A stretch of DNA of 64,000 nucleotides from Poriferisodalis sp965205175 (GTDB lineage Bacteria > Actinomycetota > Acidimicrobiia > Acidimicrobiales > Poriferisodalaceae). Under the pieces are notes generated by a model that saw only the letters and a program-made list of their open reading frames with translations, ran no database searches and was not told the DNA's origin. The first letter of the stretch is position 1. The number at the start of each line of letters is the position of its first letter. Positions 17,717-26,518 of this stretch are shown here, in pieces. Made by a program: the position numbers and the translations under genes. The stretch spans positions 248,001-312,000 of the forward strand of contig NZ_OZ242038.1 of assembly GCF_965205175.1 (NCBI RefSeq), in the 5' to 3' direction.

Positions 17717-20333
17717 AGCGCAGAACGCCAGCTTGCTCTAGGGATTCGATCTCGTCGGGGCTCAGGCCCAGCATCTCGGTCAGCACGTCGTGGGTGTGCT
17801 GGCCCAGTGTGGGCGCGGGGGCTCGCACGCCGTTGGTGCCGTCGGTCAGCAGCCACGGAATCCCCACATGGCTCATCTGCCCTACCACCGGATGCTCCAG
17901 CCGCTCGATCAAACCTCGCGATGCCAAGTGAGGATTGACTTCGAGCGAACGGGCGCTGAGCGAGGGGAAAGCGGGCACACCCGCCGCTTGCAGCAGCTCG
18001 GTGACGTCCCACTGGTCGCGCTCGCGTGTCCACGCACCGATGAGCTTGTCGAGCTCTGCCTCGTTGGCCTTGCGGACTGCGGCGGTGGCGAACCTGTCGT
18101 CAGCAGAGTCGATGCCGGTGACGCCCGCCAGAGCGGCCCATTCGGCCTCGTCGGTGCAGCAGATGGCAGCCCAGTCGTCGTTGCCTGCGCAGCGGTACAG
18201 ATTGTGCGGCGCCATCAGCGGGTCGTGATTGCCCGACGGCTTCGGCTGGACGCCTCGCATCACCCACTCCATCCAGCCCTCGACCGTGCAGGCCGTGGTG
18301 GCTTCCCACAACGACGTGTCGATGAACTGGCCTTCCCCGGTTCGTCGCCGTGCCACCAGAGCAGCCACCAGTGCGAACGCCGTCGCGATGCCCGCCGCCG
18401 GATCGCCGAGCGACACGCCCAGCTCTGCAGCGTCGTCGCCCACGTACCCGGTCATCGACGCCAAGCCCGACAGCGGACCGGTGGTGGGCCCGTAGCCCAT
18501 GTAGGACCTGTACGGCCCGTGATGCCCGTAGCCGCTGATGGCGCCCACGATCACGTCGGGACGCTCGGCGGCCAGCGCCTCGTAGCCCAATCCCCACGTG
18601 TCCATCACACCAGTGGCGTAGTTGGACACCACCACGTCGCACGCCAGCGCCAGGCGCTTCGCCAACGCCCGGCCCCGGGCCGTGCCCAAATCCACCGCAA
18701 CGCTCTTCTTGGCTTGGCTGTACTGGTTGAAGTAGCCGTTGGTGTCCAGCGTGACGTGGTGGCGGGCGGATTGCGTCGGCAGCCGGCGGCCCAAGTCCGG
18801 CCGGGTCGCCGACTCCACCTTGATCACCGTCGCACCCAGATGCGCCAAGTGCAGCGTGCAGTACGGCCCCGCCCAGACCCAAGTGAAGTCGGCCACCGTG
18901 ACCCCGTCGAGGGGACGATCGGTGTTGCGGTGGCCTGGGGCTGACGCTGGCGATGCGGCGGCCGAACGCCCCGATGCATCCGGCAGCGCTGTGGCCGGGC
19001 TCGGTGGCGCAGTCGGCGGCACGGATGCCTGCGGCGGCGACGCTGTTGACGGCGGCGAACACGACCTCGCGCCCGCGAAGCCCGCCACGTTGTCCTCGCC
19101 CAGAGCGGGCGCCGGGCGCCGGATGCGCCACCACGGATTCGTCAGCCGCGAGGGCGCTCCCGGAACGGTGATGCTGCCGAGCCCCGGCTGGTCGTGGCTG
19201 ACCAAGAAGCCCCGTGCTGCCAGGTGCGCATCGGCAGCCATCTGCGCCACGCTGTTCACTGGAGCGAAGGCCAGTCGCTGCGCCTGGCCTCGATGGAACA
19301 GATCGGACACGGGCTGGTCGGCAATCCACGCACCCAGCCACAGGCGCAGCAAGTCTTCGTTGTCGAAGCGTCCTTCGACGGTGTCGAAGATGTCCATGTC
19401 GGCCCACTCAGGCCGTCCCATGAAGTCCTTCAGCCGTTCCCACTGATCCCGCTCGATGCACACCACGAAGATCAGACCGTCGGCGGCGGGGAAGATGCCC
19501 CACGGGTTGAGGATGCGGGCGCCCAAGCGGCTGGAGTTCTCGCCTCGGTAAGTCCAGCTGATGAAGGCGGCCTCCAGCATCCCGGCGACGTAGGACATCT
19601 GAGCGAAGTCGATGTGCTCGCCGTGTCCGGTGCGTTGCGCTCGGTCCACAGCGGCCATCGACGCGCACGCCGCGGCGAAGCCGGACTGGAACGCAGCCTG
19701 GTGGCCGTGAGGCTTCAGCGGAGGCAACTCGGAGTCCTGCACGCAGCCGGGAGTCAGCCAACCCCAGCCGCCGCCGTGTACCACCTGCAACTCGGTGGCC
19801 TTCCAGTTCGCGTATGGGCCGGTCTGCCCGAACGGCGTGATCGACGTGGTCACCAGCGACGGATGCCGTGCTCGCAGCGACGACGCCGCCAGACCTTGTG
19901 CCGCCGCGATGCGCGGGCTCAGGTCGTGGATGAACAGGTCCGCCTCGGCGAGCAGCTCGTCCAGCACGGCGCGGTCGTGGTCGCAGGAGACATCGAGAAC
20001 ACGGCTGCGCTTGTTCGTGTTGACTGCTGCGAACAAGCCGCTCATGTCGTCCTGGTCGGATGCGCCGGACAACGCAGATGCGCCGAAGTCGCCGGCTAGA
20101 TCGGAGTCGTCAGATGGGTCGGAACTGCCGGCGGGGTGGGACCGGCCGGAACCGCCGAGCAGGTGGGGTCCGCGACCCCTGTACGGCCCGCGCCGCCGCG
20201 CCGCGTCTCCGGCAGGCGGCTCGACCTTGATGACATCGGCGCCCAAGTCGGCCAGCAGCTTCGCCGCCCACGGTGCCGCTGCCATCTGCCCCAGCTCGAC
20301 GACACGGATGCCGTCAAGGCCGCTTGAGGTCAT
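17715..20333 (-). CDS. Double-headed family III (CaiB/BaiF) CoA transferase
   Basis: 872 residues with two tandem CaiB/BaiF domains, about 1-400 and 460-872, joined by an Ala/Pro/Ser-rich linker. Signatures are GIRVVELGQMAAAPWAAKLL with LGADVIKVEPPAGD in the N half and GVTVADFTWVWAGPYCTLHL with LGATVIKVES in the C half. The C half keeps the catalytic aspartate (D644 in SLGDPAAG). The N half shows HGHQAAFQSG at the equivalent place and seems to have lost it, so only one half may be catalytic. It has the same layout as the gene at 98-2887, implying an old fusion that has spread. Substrate unknown. No ribosome site is obvious at ATG 20333. Confidence 0.88.
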   Translation of the reverse strand: MTSSGLDGIRVVELGQMAAAPWAAKLLADLGADVIKVEPPAGDAARRRGPYRGRGPHLLGGSGRSHPAGSSDPSDDSDLAGDFGASALSGASDQDDMSGLFAAVNTNKRSRVLDVSCDHDRAVLDELLAEADLFIHDLSPRIAAAQGLAASSLRARHPSLVTTSITPFGQTGPYANWKATELQVVHGGGWGWLTPGCVQDSELPPLKPHGHQAAFQSGFAAACASMAAVDRAQRTGHGEHIDFAQMSYVAGMLEAAFISWTYRGENSSRLGARILNPWGIFPAADGLIFVVCIERDQWERLKDFMGRPEWADMDIFDTVEGRFDNEDLLRLWLGAWIADQPVSDLFHRGQAQRLAFAPVNSVAQMAADAHLAARGFLVSHDQPGLGSITVPGAPSRLTNPWWRIRRPAPALGEDNVAGFAGARSCSPPSTASPPQASVPPTAPPSPATALPDASGRSAAASPASAPGHRNTDRPLDGVTVADFTWVWAGPYCTLHLAHLGATVIKVESATRPDLGRRLPTQSARHHVTLDTNGYFNQYSQAKKSVAVDLGTARGRALAKRLALACDVVVSNYATGVMDTWGLGYEALAAERPDVIVGAISGYGHHGPYRSYMGYGPTTGPLSGLASMTGYVGDDAAELGVSLGDPAAGIATAFALVAALVARRRTGEGQFIDTSLWEATTACTVEGWMEWVMRGVQPKPSGNHDPLMAPHNLYRCAGNDDWAAICCTDEAEWAALAGVTGIDSADDRFATAAVRKANEAELDKLIGAWTRERDQWDVTELLQAAGVPAFPSLSARSLEVNPHLASRGLIERLEHPVVGQMSHVGIPWLLTDGTNGVRAPAPTLGQHTHDVLTEMLGLSPDEIESLEQAGVLR

Positions 20334-20457
20334 CGCAGCAAGCAGTGTCCGCAGACTCTGTGCCAGATTCGGTGACCGACTCGGTGCTCGCGCGGGCTAC
20401 GTGTGCGGGCGTTGCGGCGGCACCGCGGAATCGCGGCAGATGCGCAGCGATGGCAGC

Positions 20458-20667
20458 TCACGGCGACTCGTGCTTGAACGACAGCCGCACCTTCGTGCGA
20501 AAGGCTGCGATCGTGCCGCCTTCGATCACGACGTCCTGCTCGACCACCTCAGCCACCCGCAGATCGCGCAAGGTCTTGGAAGCCTCGACAATCGCATTCT
20601 GGGTTGCCTTCTCCCACGACTCCTCGCTGGTGCCGATCAGCTCGATGACGTTGTAGACGCTGCTCAT
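20458..20667 (-). CDS. Dodecin
   Basis: 69 residues: MSSVYNVIELIGTSEESWE, then a helix and VRLSFKH at the end, which is the whole dodecin family (65-75 residues). Dodecins form hollow twelve-subunit shells that store flavins and protect them from light-driven side reactions. A GGAGGGA ribosome site lies six bases before the ATG, fixing this start against the longer open frame upstream. The gene is divergent from the dodecin-fusion gene at 20854. Confidence 0.93.
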   Translation of the reverse strand: MSSVYNVIELIGTSEESWEKATQNAIVEASKTLRDLRVAEVVEQDVVIEGGTIAAFRTKVRLSFKHESP

Positions 20668-20853
20668 GGGTCCCTCCTCGACATCGGGTGGGGTGTCGCG
20701 TCCCGCTTGCGACACAGTCTGCATCAGCGCAACGAGACACCAGTGCCGACCCGGCACGCCGGACAACGCGCAGTGTGCCGCGCCGACGCGGCGTGCCCTA
20801 CAGTCTGCCTCACGCCGACCGTCCCTCCGGCGCACACTGAACGGGTCTGCAAC

Positions 20854-21618
20854 TTGGAAGCATCACCTCAGACGAACCGCAACGCGGTCGAGAAGGTCAT
20901 CACGCTGGTAGCGGCGAGCCGGCTGTCTTGGGAGGACGCAGCTCGCCGAGGTGTGGCGGAGGCCACCAAGACGATCCGCGACCTGTCGGTGGCCTATGTC
21001 GAAGAGCGCGACGTCATGATCGTGGACGGCGAGATCGCCTTGTACCGCATCAGGCTGCGCGTGGCGTTTCGTGTCGACCGGATACGTCCCGGGCTGACGC
21101 CGGGGGCGCCCGACGTCGAGGTGACACGCTGGCTGATCGTGGCCAACCAGACGTTGGGCACCGGCGAAGTGGTCGCTGAGATCGACCGGCTGAACGCTCT
21201 GGGCCCGTGCGAATTTCATCTCTTGGTGCCGATGACGCACTCCAAGAGCTACGCGCGGGCGCGTCGGCTGTCGATGCTCGCGGCCGACCCGGTGACGGGA
21301 ATTCCGTCTGAACATGTGCCTGCGGCGGACCATCTCGGGCCCGACACCTTGGGCATGGAGCAGGCGCAGAAGCGTCTCGACGCGCAGCTCGCGAAGATCG
21401 CGGCTGCGTCCTACGCCGCAACCGGCGAACTCGGCGATCCGGATCCGCTCCGGGCGATTCAGGCAGTGCTGTCGCGTGCCAGCTTCGACGGCATCATCTT
21501 GTCCACCCTGCCGGCGGGGCCTTCACGGCTGGTCGGCGCCGACCTGCCGTCGCGAGTCCGACGCTTGACGAGTTTGCCGGTGAACTACTTGCCTGGCGCT
21601 GAGCCAGGCCAGCTCTAG
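20854..21618 (+). CDS. Dodecin-like domain fused to a universal-stress-protein-like domain
   Basis: 254 residues from TTG 20854; no ATG or GTG is available, and the frame further upstream is noise antisense to the CoA transferase and dodecin genes. Residues 10-75 repeat the dodecin pattern (VEKVITLVAASRLSWEDAA, ATKTIRDLSVAYVEERDV, YRIRLRVAFR). From about residue 88 an alpha/beta domain begins, TRWLIVANQTLGTGEVVAEI, with a late strand FDGIILSTLPAGPSRLVGADL that resembles UspA-like nucleotide-binding folds. The domain pairing is unusual. Together with the divergent dodecin gene it suggests a flavin-storage or stress function, which is inferred. Confidence 0.7.
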   Translation: MEASPQTNRNAVEKVITLVAASRLSWEDAARRGVAEATKTIRDLSVAYVEERDVMIVDGEIALYRIRLRVAFRVDRIRPGLTPGAPDVEVTRWLIVANQTLGTGEVVAEIDRLNALGPCEFHLLVPMTHSKSYARARRLSMLAADPVTGIPSEHVPAADHLGPDTLGMEQAQKRLDAQLAKIAAASYAATGELGDPDPLRAIQAVLSRASFDGIILSTLPAGPSRLVGADLPSRVRRLTSLPVNYLPGAEPGQL

Positions 21619-21663
21619 CTCGGCCTGACGCGCGGGCCCATTGCGCCGTCGGCCGTGCCCCGG

Positions 21664-22467
21664 CTAGAAGGTGCCGAAGCGGGCTCGGGCGTCTTCGCTC
21701 ACGATGGCACGGGCAGAGGCATCGCCGTCGAACTCGGACAGGTCGCCCAGCCGTGTGAGCGCGCTATAGCCGCGCAGCTGGTGCTTTGCCATCTGCACCG
21801 ACAGCGCTGGCAGGTCCGTCAGCCGCGCAACCCAGCGGTCGACTGCAGCGTCCAAGGCCTCGATGCCCTCGCACACCTCGTGGGCCAAGCCCCACTCGGC
21901 GGCACGGCGGCCGTCAATGCGCTCGCTGGTCATCACGAACTGGCGGGCCCGAGCCATGCCGAGCTCGGAGATCAGCCTGGGCACCGCGCCCCACGGCAGC
22001 GGCACGCCCAGCTCGACCTCGGGCACGTACCACATCGCGTCGGATTCGGTGACGCGGAAGTCGCAGCTCGCCGCGAAGCAGCAGCCGCCGCCGATCGCGT
22101 GCCCGTGTACCCGTGCGATGGTGACGGCCTCGCAGTCCTCGATGGCACGCGCCGCGCGACGGCCCAGTTGATTGACATAGCGAGCCTCACGGTCGTTTGC
22201 CGCCGGCGGCAGCCGCTCCTTGCGGTCGGCGCCTGCGCAGAACGACGGGCCGCGCCCGCCCAGCACCACCACCCGGTACCGGATCTGCCCGTTGAGCGCC
22301 GTGAACAGGTCGCCCACCTCGCGCACCATGAGTTGGTTGTGGGCGTTGCGCGACTGCGGCCGGTTCAGCCAAACCCGCAGCGTCTCGCGCTCAGGCACCA
22401 GCGCAATGGTCTCCAGTTCCGGCAGCTCGAACCGCTCTGTGCTCATGTCGCTGGTCATGTCGCCCAT
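21664..22467 (-). CDS. Enoyl-CoA hydratase/isomerase family protein
   Basis: 267 residues from ATG 22467; in-frame ATGs at 22458 and 22446 are alternatives, and longer versions add unlikely sequence. The crotonase fold shows RPQSRNAHNQLMVRE, PSFCAGADRKERL, HGHAIGGGCCFAASCDFR and VPEVELGVPLPWG, with the normal gap between them. The protein therefore acts on an acyl-CoA thioester, reaction unspecified. No partner gene is adjacent except a broken PIN gene, so no pathway can be proposed. Confidence 0.85.
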   Translation of the reverse strand: MGDMTSDMSTERFELPELETIALVPERETLRVWLNRPQSRNAHNQLMVREVGDLFTALNGQIRYRVVVLGGRGPSFCAGADRKERLPPAANDREARYVNQLGRRAARAIEDCEAVTIARVHGHAIGGGCCFAASCDFRVTESDAMWYVPEVELGVPLPWGAVPRLISELGMARARQFVMTSERIDGRRAAEWGLAHEVCEGIEALDAAVDRWVARLTDLPALSVQMAKHQLRGYSALTRLGDLSEFDGDASARAIVSEDARARFGTF

Positions 22468-22566
22468 CCTTGCCGCTGCGGCCGCGCCGCGTCGGGCGAT
22501 GCTCGGCTCGCTGTCTGGCTGCTCGCCCTGCAACCCGACGATGCACGAGGAACGAGCTCTCGGCGA

Positions 22567-22812
22567 CTAGCTCCGCTCAGGCAGTGGCGGAACGCTGAAC
22601 TCGCACCGCGTGCCTGCGGCGCGTGCCATCCTGCGATCCAGCGTGACCAGCGGCGCACCGAGCGACTCCGCGAGCGCCACGTACCACGCGTCATAGGCCG
22701 ACAGATCGAACCGCAGCTCCCATACCCGATCCGCGACGGGCTCGAATGGGTAGAGCTCGATGCTGAGCCGGCGGAGGCCCCTTAGCGACACCGCCGCTTC
22801 AGGCTTCGACAT
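22567..22812 (-). pseudogene. Truncated PIN-domain (VapC-like) toxin remnant
   Basis: The last 81 codons read as the C-terminal half of a VapC toxin: RRLSIELYPFEPVADRVWEL, DLSAYDAWYVALAESLGA and PLVTLDRRMARAAG, the usual PIN strand-helix order with the conserved Asp residues. The N-terminal half with the first catalytic Asp is missing. Upstream of ATG 22812 the sequence runs into the start of the divergent epoxide hydrolase gene, and no antitoxin gene is nearby. It looks like a decayed toxin gene rather than a working one. Confidence 0.6.
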
Positions 22813-22863
22813 GTCGCCGCATTGCAGCAGCGCGGAAGGCGGCACGGAGGCCAGACTGTCGCC

Positions 22864-23892
22864 ATGAGCGAGAACGATGGCATCGACGGTGCTGCAGCCG
22901 GGAACCTGTCGGGCGTGAGACACCACGACGTGAATGCGCTGGGAACCCGCATCCACGTGGCCGAGATGGGCGAGGGGCCGCTCGTGCTGTTCGTCCACGG
23001 CTTCCCCGAGTCGTGGTACTCGTGGCGATACCAGCTCCCCGCTGTTGCCGCAGCCGGGTACCGCGCAGCGGCGATTGACGTGCGCGGCTACGGCCGCTCG
23101 TCCGCGCCGACGGCAGTCGAGGACTACCGCATGGTGCGCCATGTCGCCGACAACGTCGGCGTCGTGCGAGCGCTCGGCGCGGACCAGGCGATCATCGCGG
23201 GTCACGACTGGGGTGCGCCCATCGCCTGGAGCTCAGCCCTGTTGCGGCCCGACATCTTCAGCTCGCTCGTGCTGGTGAGCGTGCCGTACAACGCCCGCAG
23301 CGACTTCAAGCCGAGCGAAGCGTTCCGGATGATGGGGGGCGACGAGGAGTTCTACATCGAGTACTTCCAGCAGCCAGGCCGCGCCGAGGCCGAGATGGAA
23401 GCGGATCTGGCTCACTGGCTGCTGGGCATGTACTACGCCGCTTCAGGCGACGGCGTGGCCGCACGGCGCGCTGCCGGCGACGGTTCCGGCGGCGGATTCT
23501 CCGTGTCGCCAGGCGGGAAGCTCTCGGACAACTTCATCTGGCCGTCGGCGGGCACGTGGCCGCGCTGGATGTCCGAGACCGAGTTCGGCTACTACGTCTC
23601 GGAGTTCACGCGCACCGGCATGTCCGGCGGGCTCAACCGCTACCGCAACGTGGACCGCGACTGGGAAGACATGGCCGTCTTCGACGGCGCAGCCATTACC
23701 CAGCCGAGCCTGTTCGTCGGCGGCGAGGTGGACGGCCCGACCGTGTGGGGCGCCGGTTCCATCGCCAAGTTCAACGAAACGCTGCCCAACCTGCACAAGT
23801 CGGTGATTTTGGACGGCATAGGCCACTGGGTGCAACAAGAAGCAGCACACGAGTTCAACGCCGAGCTGCTCGATTTTCTGGCCGCGCTCTGA
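22864..23892 (+). CDS. Alpha/beta-hydrolase, epoxide hydrolase type
   Basis: 342 residues from ATG 22864. The oxyanion region is LFVHGFPESWYSWRYQLP. The nucleophile Asp is in IIAGHDWGAPIAW, the general-acid region is in the cap near WPRWMSETEFGYYV, and the base is His in GIGHWVQQE. An Asp nucleophile in a GHDWG elbow with HGFPE is diagnostic of soluble epoxide hydrolases and haloalkane-dehalogenase relatives. The enzyme opens an epoxide to a diol through a covalent ester. It is cytosolic. The weak CAGACT hexamer six bases before the start hints at a leaderless promoter. Confidence 0.88.
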   Translation: MSENDGIDGAAAGNLSGVRHHDVNALGTRIHVAEMGEGPLVLFVHGFPESWYSWRYQLPAVAAAGYRAAAIDVRGYGRSSAPTAVEDYRMVRHVADNVGVVRALGADQAIIAGHDWGAPIAWSSALLRPDIFSSLVLVSVPYNARSDFKPSEAFRMMGGDEEFYIEYFQQPGRAEAEMEADLAHWLLGMYYAASGDGVAARRAAGDGSGGGFSVSPGGKLSDNFIWPSAGTWPRWMSETEFGYYVSEFTRTGMSGGLNRYRNVDRDWEDMAVFDGAAITQPSLFVGGEVDGPTVWGAGSIAKFNETLPNLHKSVILDGIGHWVQQEAAHEFNAELLDFLAAL

Positions 23893-23959
23893 GCGTCGCT
23901 GCCCCGCACAGCCCCGGGGCAGCGGTGAGCACGCGCGGTGCGAGGGCGAATCCAGCCGG

Positions 23960-25528
23960 CTACACCCCGCGAGCGGCCCGGCGGGTGGCGAACAGCGGTG
24001 CGACGAAGCCGAACGCTGCAACCACGGCACCCAGCACGAACGTGGCGCGCAGCCGGCCGAATGACGGATCATTGCCGGCGAACGCCAGCATCGTCTGGAT
24101 GCCGAAGATGATGCCGATCCACATGACGGTCTGATTCATGCCGTTCGCGATGCCGAGGTCCTTGTCGTCGACGGAGTTCGCTACCAGCACTTGGTACGCG
24201 GGCGAGCCGATGCCCGCCGACAGACCCGACAGCACCAGCCCCACCATGACCGCGATCAGGCCCCAGCCGGCGGGATCCGCGCCGACAGCGAAGGCGAGCA
24301 TCGAACCGATCATGGCGCACGTGCCGAAGAACATCGGTGCTCTGGCGCCGAACTTGGTCACGATCGTGCCGCCCAGCGGCGACGCTATGGCGAATGCACC
24401 CGGCCGCGGCACCATCAGCAGTGCCGCTGCGCCCACAGAGTAGCCATAGCGAGTCTGCAAGATCGCCGGCACCAGCGTGAATGCCCCCATGTAGGCAAAC
24501 TGGTTGGCGGGTGCGGCGATCAGCGGCAGCGTGAAGCTGGTCCGACGGAACAGCCGCAGATCCAGCAGCGGCGACGGTGCGCGCCGCTCCCAGACGACGA
24601 AGAGCACGTAGCACACCACTGAGCCGCCCAGCATCGTCAAGAGCGTGCGGTCCCGAAGCAACGGCGCTCCCGCCTGGGTCAACGTCGGCACCCGAGTGAT
24701 GGCCCACAGCGCCAGCCCGGTCCCGCCAGCGAGCAGCGACGCTCCCAAGACGTCGATGGGCACGCGCACGCCGCGGGGGATGGGCCTGACCACGAAAGCC
24801 GCAAGGGCGGTGCCTCCCAAGCCGATCACGCCGAACAGCAGGAACACGCCGCGCCAGCCGAGCACGTTCAGCAACGGACCGCCCGCGACCACCCCGATGG
24901 TGGGCGCACCGGTCATGGCGAACTGGAACCACCCGACGGCTTGTGCGCGCTTGGCCGGACCGAAGGCGTGCATGAGCAGTGCCATCGCTGAAGGCATCAG
25001 CATTCCGCCGCATACGCCGAATGCGGCGCGCACTGCAATGAAGCTCCCGATGTCGGGAACCCAGCTGTTGACGATCATGGCCGCGGTCATGCCGACCATG
25101 CCGGACATGAACACGCGTCGATGCCCGTAGGCATCGGCCAGCTTGCCGCCCATCGGGGTGGAGACGGCCATGGCGAGCATGAGTCCGGTCATCACCCAGC
25201 CCGCTGTGGACAGGGAGGTGTCGAGTTCCTCGGAGATCGGCGTCAATGCCGCGGTCACCAGTGTCATCAGCGAGCCGAAGCCGAGCACGGCCAGCCCGAT
25301 GACCAACAGCAGCCTCCATCGATAGCCAGGTGCTGCCGCGCCGGCCGACCCGACCGGCTCAGCGGACAGCCCGCTCGGCCCTGAAGGCCCGGTCGGCACA
25401 GTCGACGAGCCGGACGATGCCGGGCGTCGGTCGCCGGCACCACGCTCTCGCGGGACGACGGCGAACACCGACGGCTGAGTCGCCAGCGTTCTCGCCGGAG
25501 CGCGCCGTGCTGGCCCTGCTGGCTTCAT
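23960..25528 (-). CDS. MFS transporter, 14-helix DHA2 type
   Basis: 522 residues with a long, proline- and serine-rich cytoplasmic N-terminus (about 70 residues), then 14 predicted membrane spans. The family's loop between spans 2 and 3 is visible as GGKLADAYGHRRVF, and the span 5 antiporter-like motif as GAPTIGVVAGGPLLNVLGWR. Fourteen spans place it with the drug:proton antiporter DHA2 group, which exports hydrophobic compounds using the proton gradient. A GTGAGG purine stretch precedes the ATG. No regulator gene is adjacent, so substrate and control are unknown. Confidence 0.88.
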   Translation of the reverse strand: MKPAGPARRAPARTLATQPSVFAVVPRERGAGDRRPASSGSSTVPTGPSGPSGLSAEPVGSAGAAAPGYRWRLLLVIGLAVLGFGSLMTLVTAALTPISEELDTSLSTAGWVMTGLMLAMAVSTPMGGKLADAYGHRRVFMSGMVGMTAAMIVNSWVPDIGSFIAVRAAFGVCGGMLMPSAMALLMHAFGPAKRAQAVGWFQFAMTGAPTIGVVAGGPLLNVLGWRGVFLLFGVIGLGGTALAAFVVRPIPRGVRVPIDVLGASLLAGGTGLALWAITRVPTLTQAGAPLLRDRTLLTMLGGSVVCYVLFVVWERRAPSPLLDLRLFRRTSFTLPLIAAPANQFAYMGAFTLVPAILQTRYGYSVGAAALLMVPRPGAFAIASPLGGTIVTKFGARAPMFFGTCAMIGSMLAFAVGADPAGWGLIAVMVGLVLSGLSAGIGSPAYQVLVANSVDDKDLGIANGMNQTVMWIGIIFGIQTMLAFAGNDPSFGRLRATFVLGAVVAAFGFVAPLFATRRAARGV

Positions 25529-25651
25529 CGGAACCTCACGAACGGTTGGGTGCGGCGCTGCTCAAGGCCGCCATTCAACCGTGCCATTCCATCGGGGCAC
25601 CCCGATGCCGGCGGGCGCTATTCCGGCGAACCCAGTACCGAAGGACAACCC

Positions 25652-26476
25652 TCAGTGCGTGAGGTGACCGTCGGCGAGCATTGCGTCGACCTGGTGGCGG
25701 GCGATCTTGGCCATCTCCGGATGGGTCAGCACCCAGAAGCGGTCGGTGCGCACGGCGTCAAGCACCATCGGCCCCACCTCGGCAGGGTCCATACCCTCGG
25801 CCAAGTAGCCCTTGAGCATGTCCCAGAACTTCTCGCCCTGCTCGGTACGGACATGGTGAGCGGCGTCGTCGGGGTCACGATTGCGCTGGCTGTAGACGAT
25901 GTTGGTGTTGATCGGGCCGGGGCACAGCACTGAGGCATGCACGGGCGAGCGGCGCAGTCGCAAGTCCCGTTCCAGCGTGGCCATCAGCGCCACCACGCCG
26001 TGCTTGGACACGTTGTAGGCGCCCAGCGATGCGCCTCCGTACAGCCCGGCTACCGACGCTGTCGAATTGATGTGACCCTCGCCGGCAGCTTCGATGATCG
26101 GCAGGAACACGTGGCAGCCATGGATCGGCCCCCACAGGTTGATGTCGAGAGTCCAGCGCCAGTCCTCGAGCGACATGTCCCCCACTGGCCCCGGAATGCC
26201 GACGCCCGCGTTGTTGCACAGCACATGCACACGGCCGAATGCGGAGACCGCAGCATCCGCTAGCGCTTCGATCTCGGCTAAGCGTGACACGTCGGTGCGC
26301 ACCGCAATGGCCTCTGCGCCGGTCGCGCTGATCTCCGCAGCAGCATCGTTCAGCGGCGCTTCCTCGATGTCGGCCAGCACCACCTTCATGCCTGCTGCGG
26401 CGAAGGTATCGGCCATGGCGCGTCCCATGCCGCTCGCGGCACCTGTCACCACGGCGACCCTGCCGACCACGTCCAT
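25652..26476 (-). CDS. Short-chain dehydrogenase/reductase (SDR)
   Basis: 274 residues in the classical SDR pattern. The cofactor motif is VTGAASGMGRAMA (TGxxxGxG), followed by VVLADIEE, whose acidic end favours NAD. NNAGVG is the structural motif, and the catalytic Ser-Tyr-Lys set is in STASVAGLYGG and YNVSKHGV. It oxidises an alcohol or reduces a ketone, substrate unknown. A GAGGGGG ribosome site precedes the ATG. It lies 42 bases downstream of the alcohol dehydrogenase gene in the same direction, so the two probably form one operon. Confidence 0.9.
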   Translation of the reverse strand: MDVVGRVAVVTGAASGMGRAMADTFAAAGMKVVLADIEEAPLNDAAAEISATGAEAIAVRTDVSRLAEIEALADAAVSAFGRVHVLCNNAGVGIPGPVGDMSLEDWRWTLDINLWGPIHGCHVFLPIIEAAGEGHINSTASVAGLYGGASLGAYNVSKHGVVALMATLERDLRLRRSPVHASVLCPGPINTNIVYSQRNRDPDDAAHHVRTEQGEKFWDMLKGYLAEGMDPAEVGPMVLDAVRTDRFWVLTHPEMAKIARHQVDAMLADGHLTH

Positions 26477-26518
26477 CTGCGCAGAACCCCCTCGTCGATG
26501 TGGCTCAGCCGGAATCGA

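Noticed and set aside
19795..20853. Upstream extension of the dodecin-fusion gene on the plus strand
   Set aside because: It is antisense to the CoA transferase and dodecin genes and gives no recognisable protein; the start is placed at TTG 20854.
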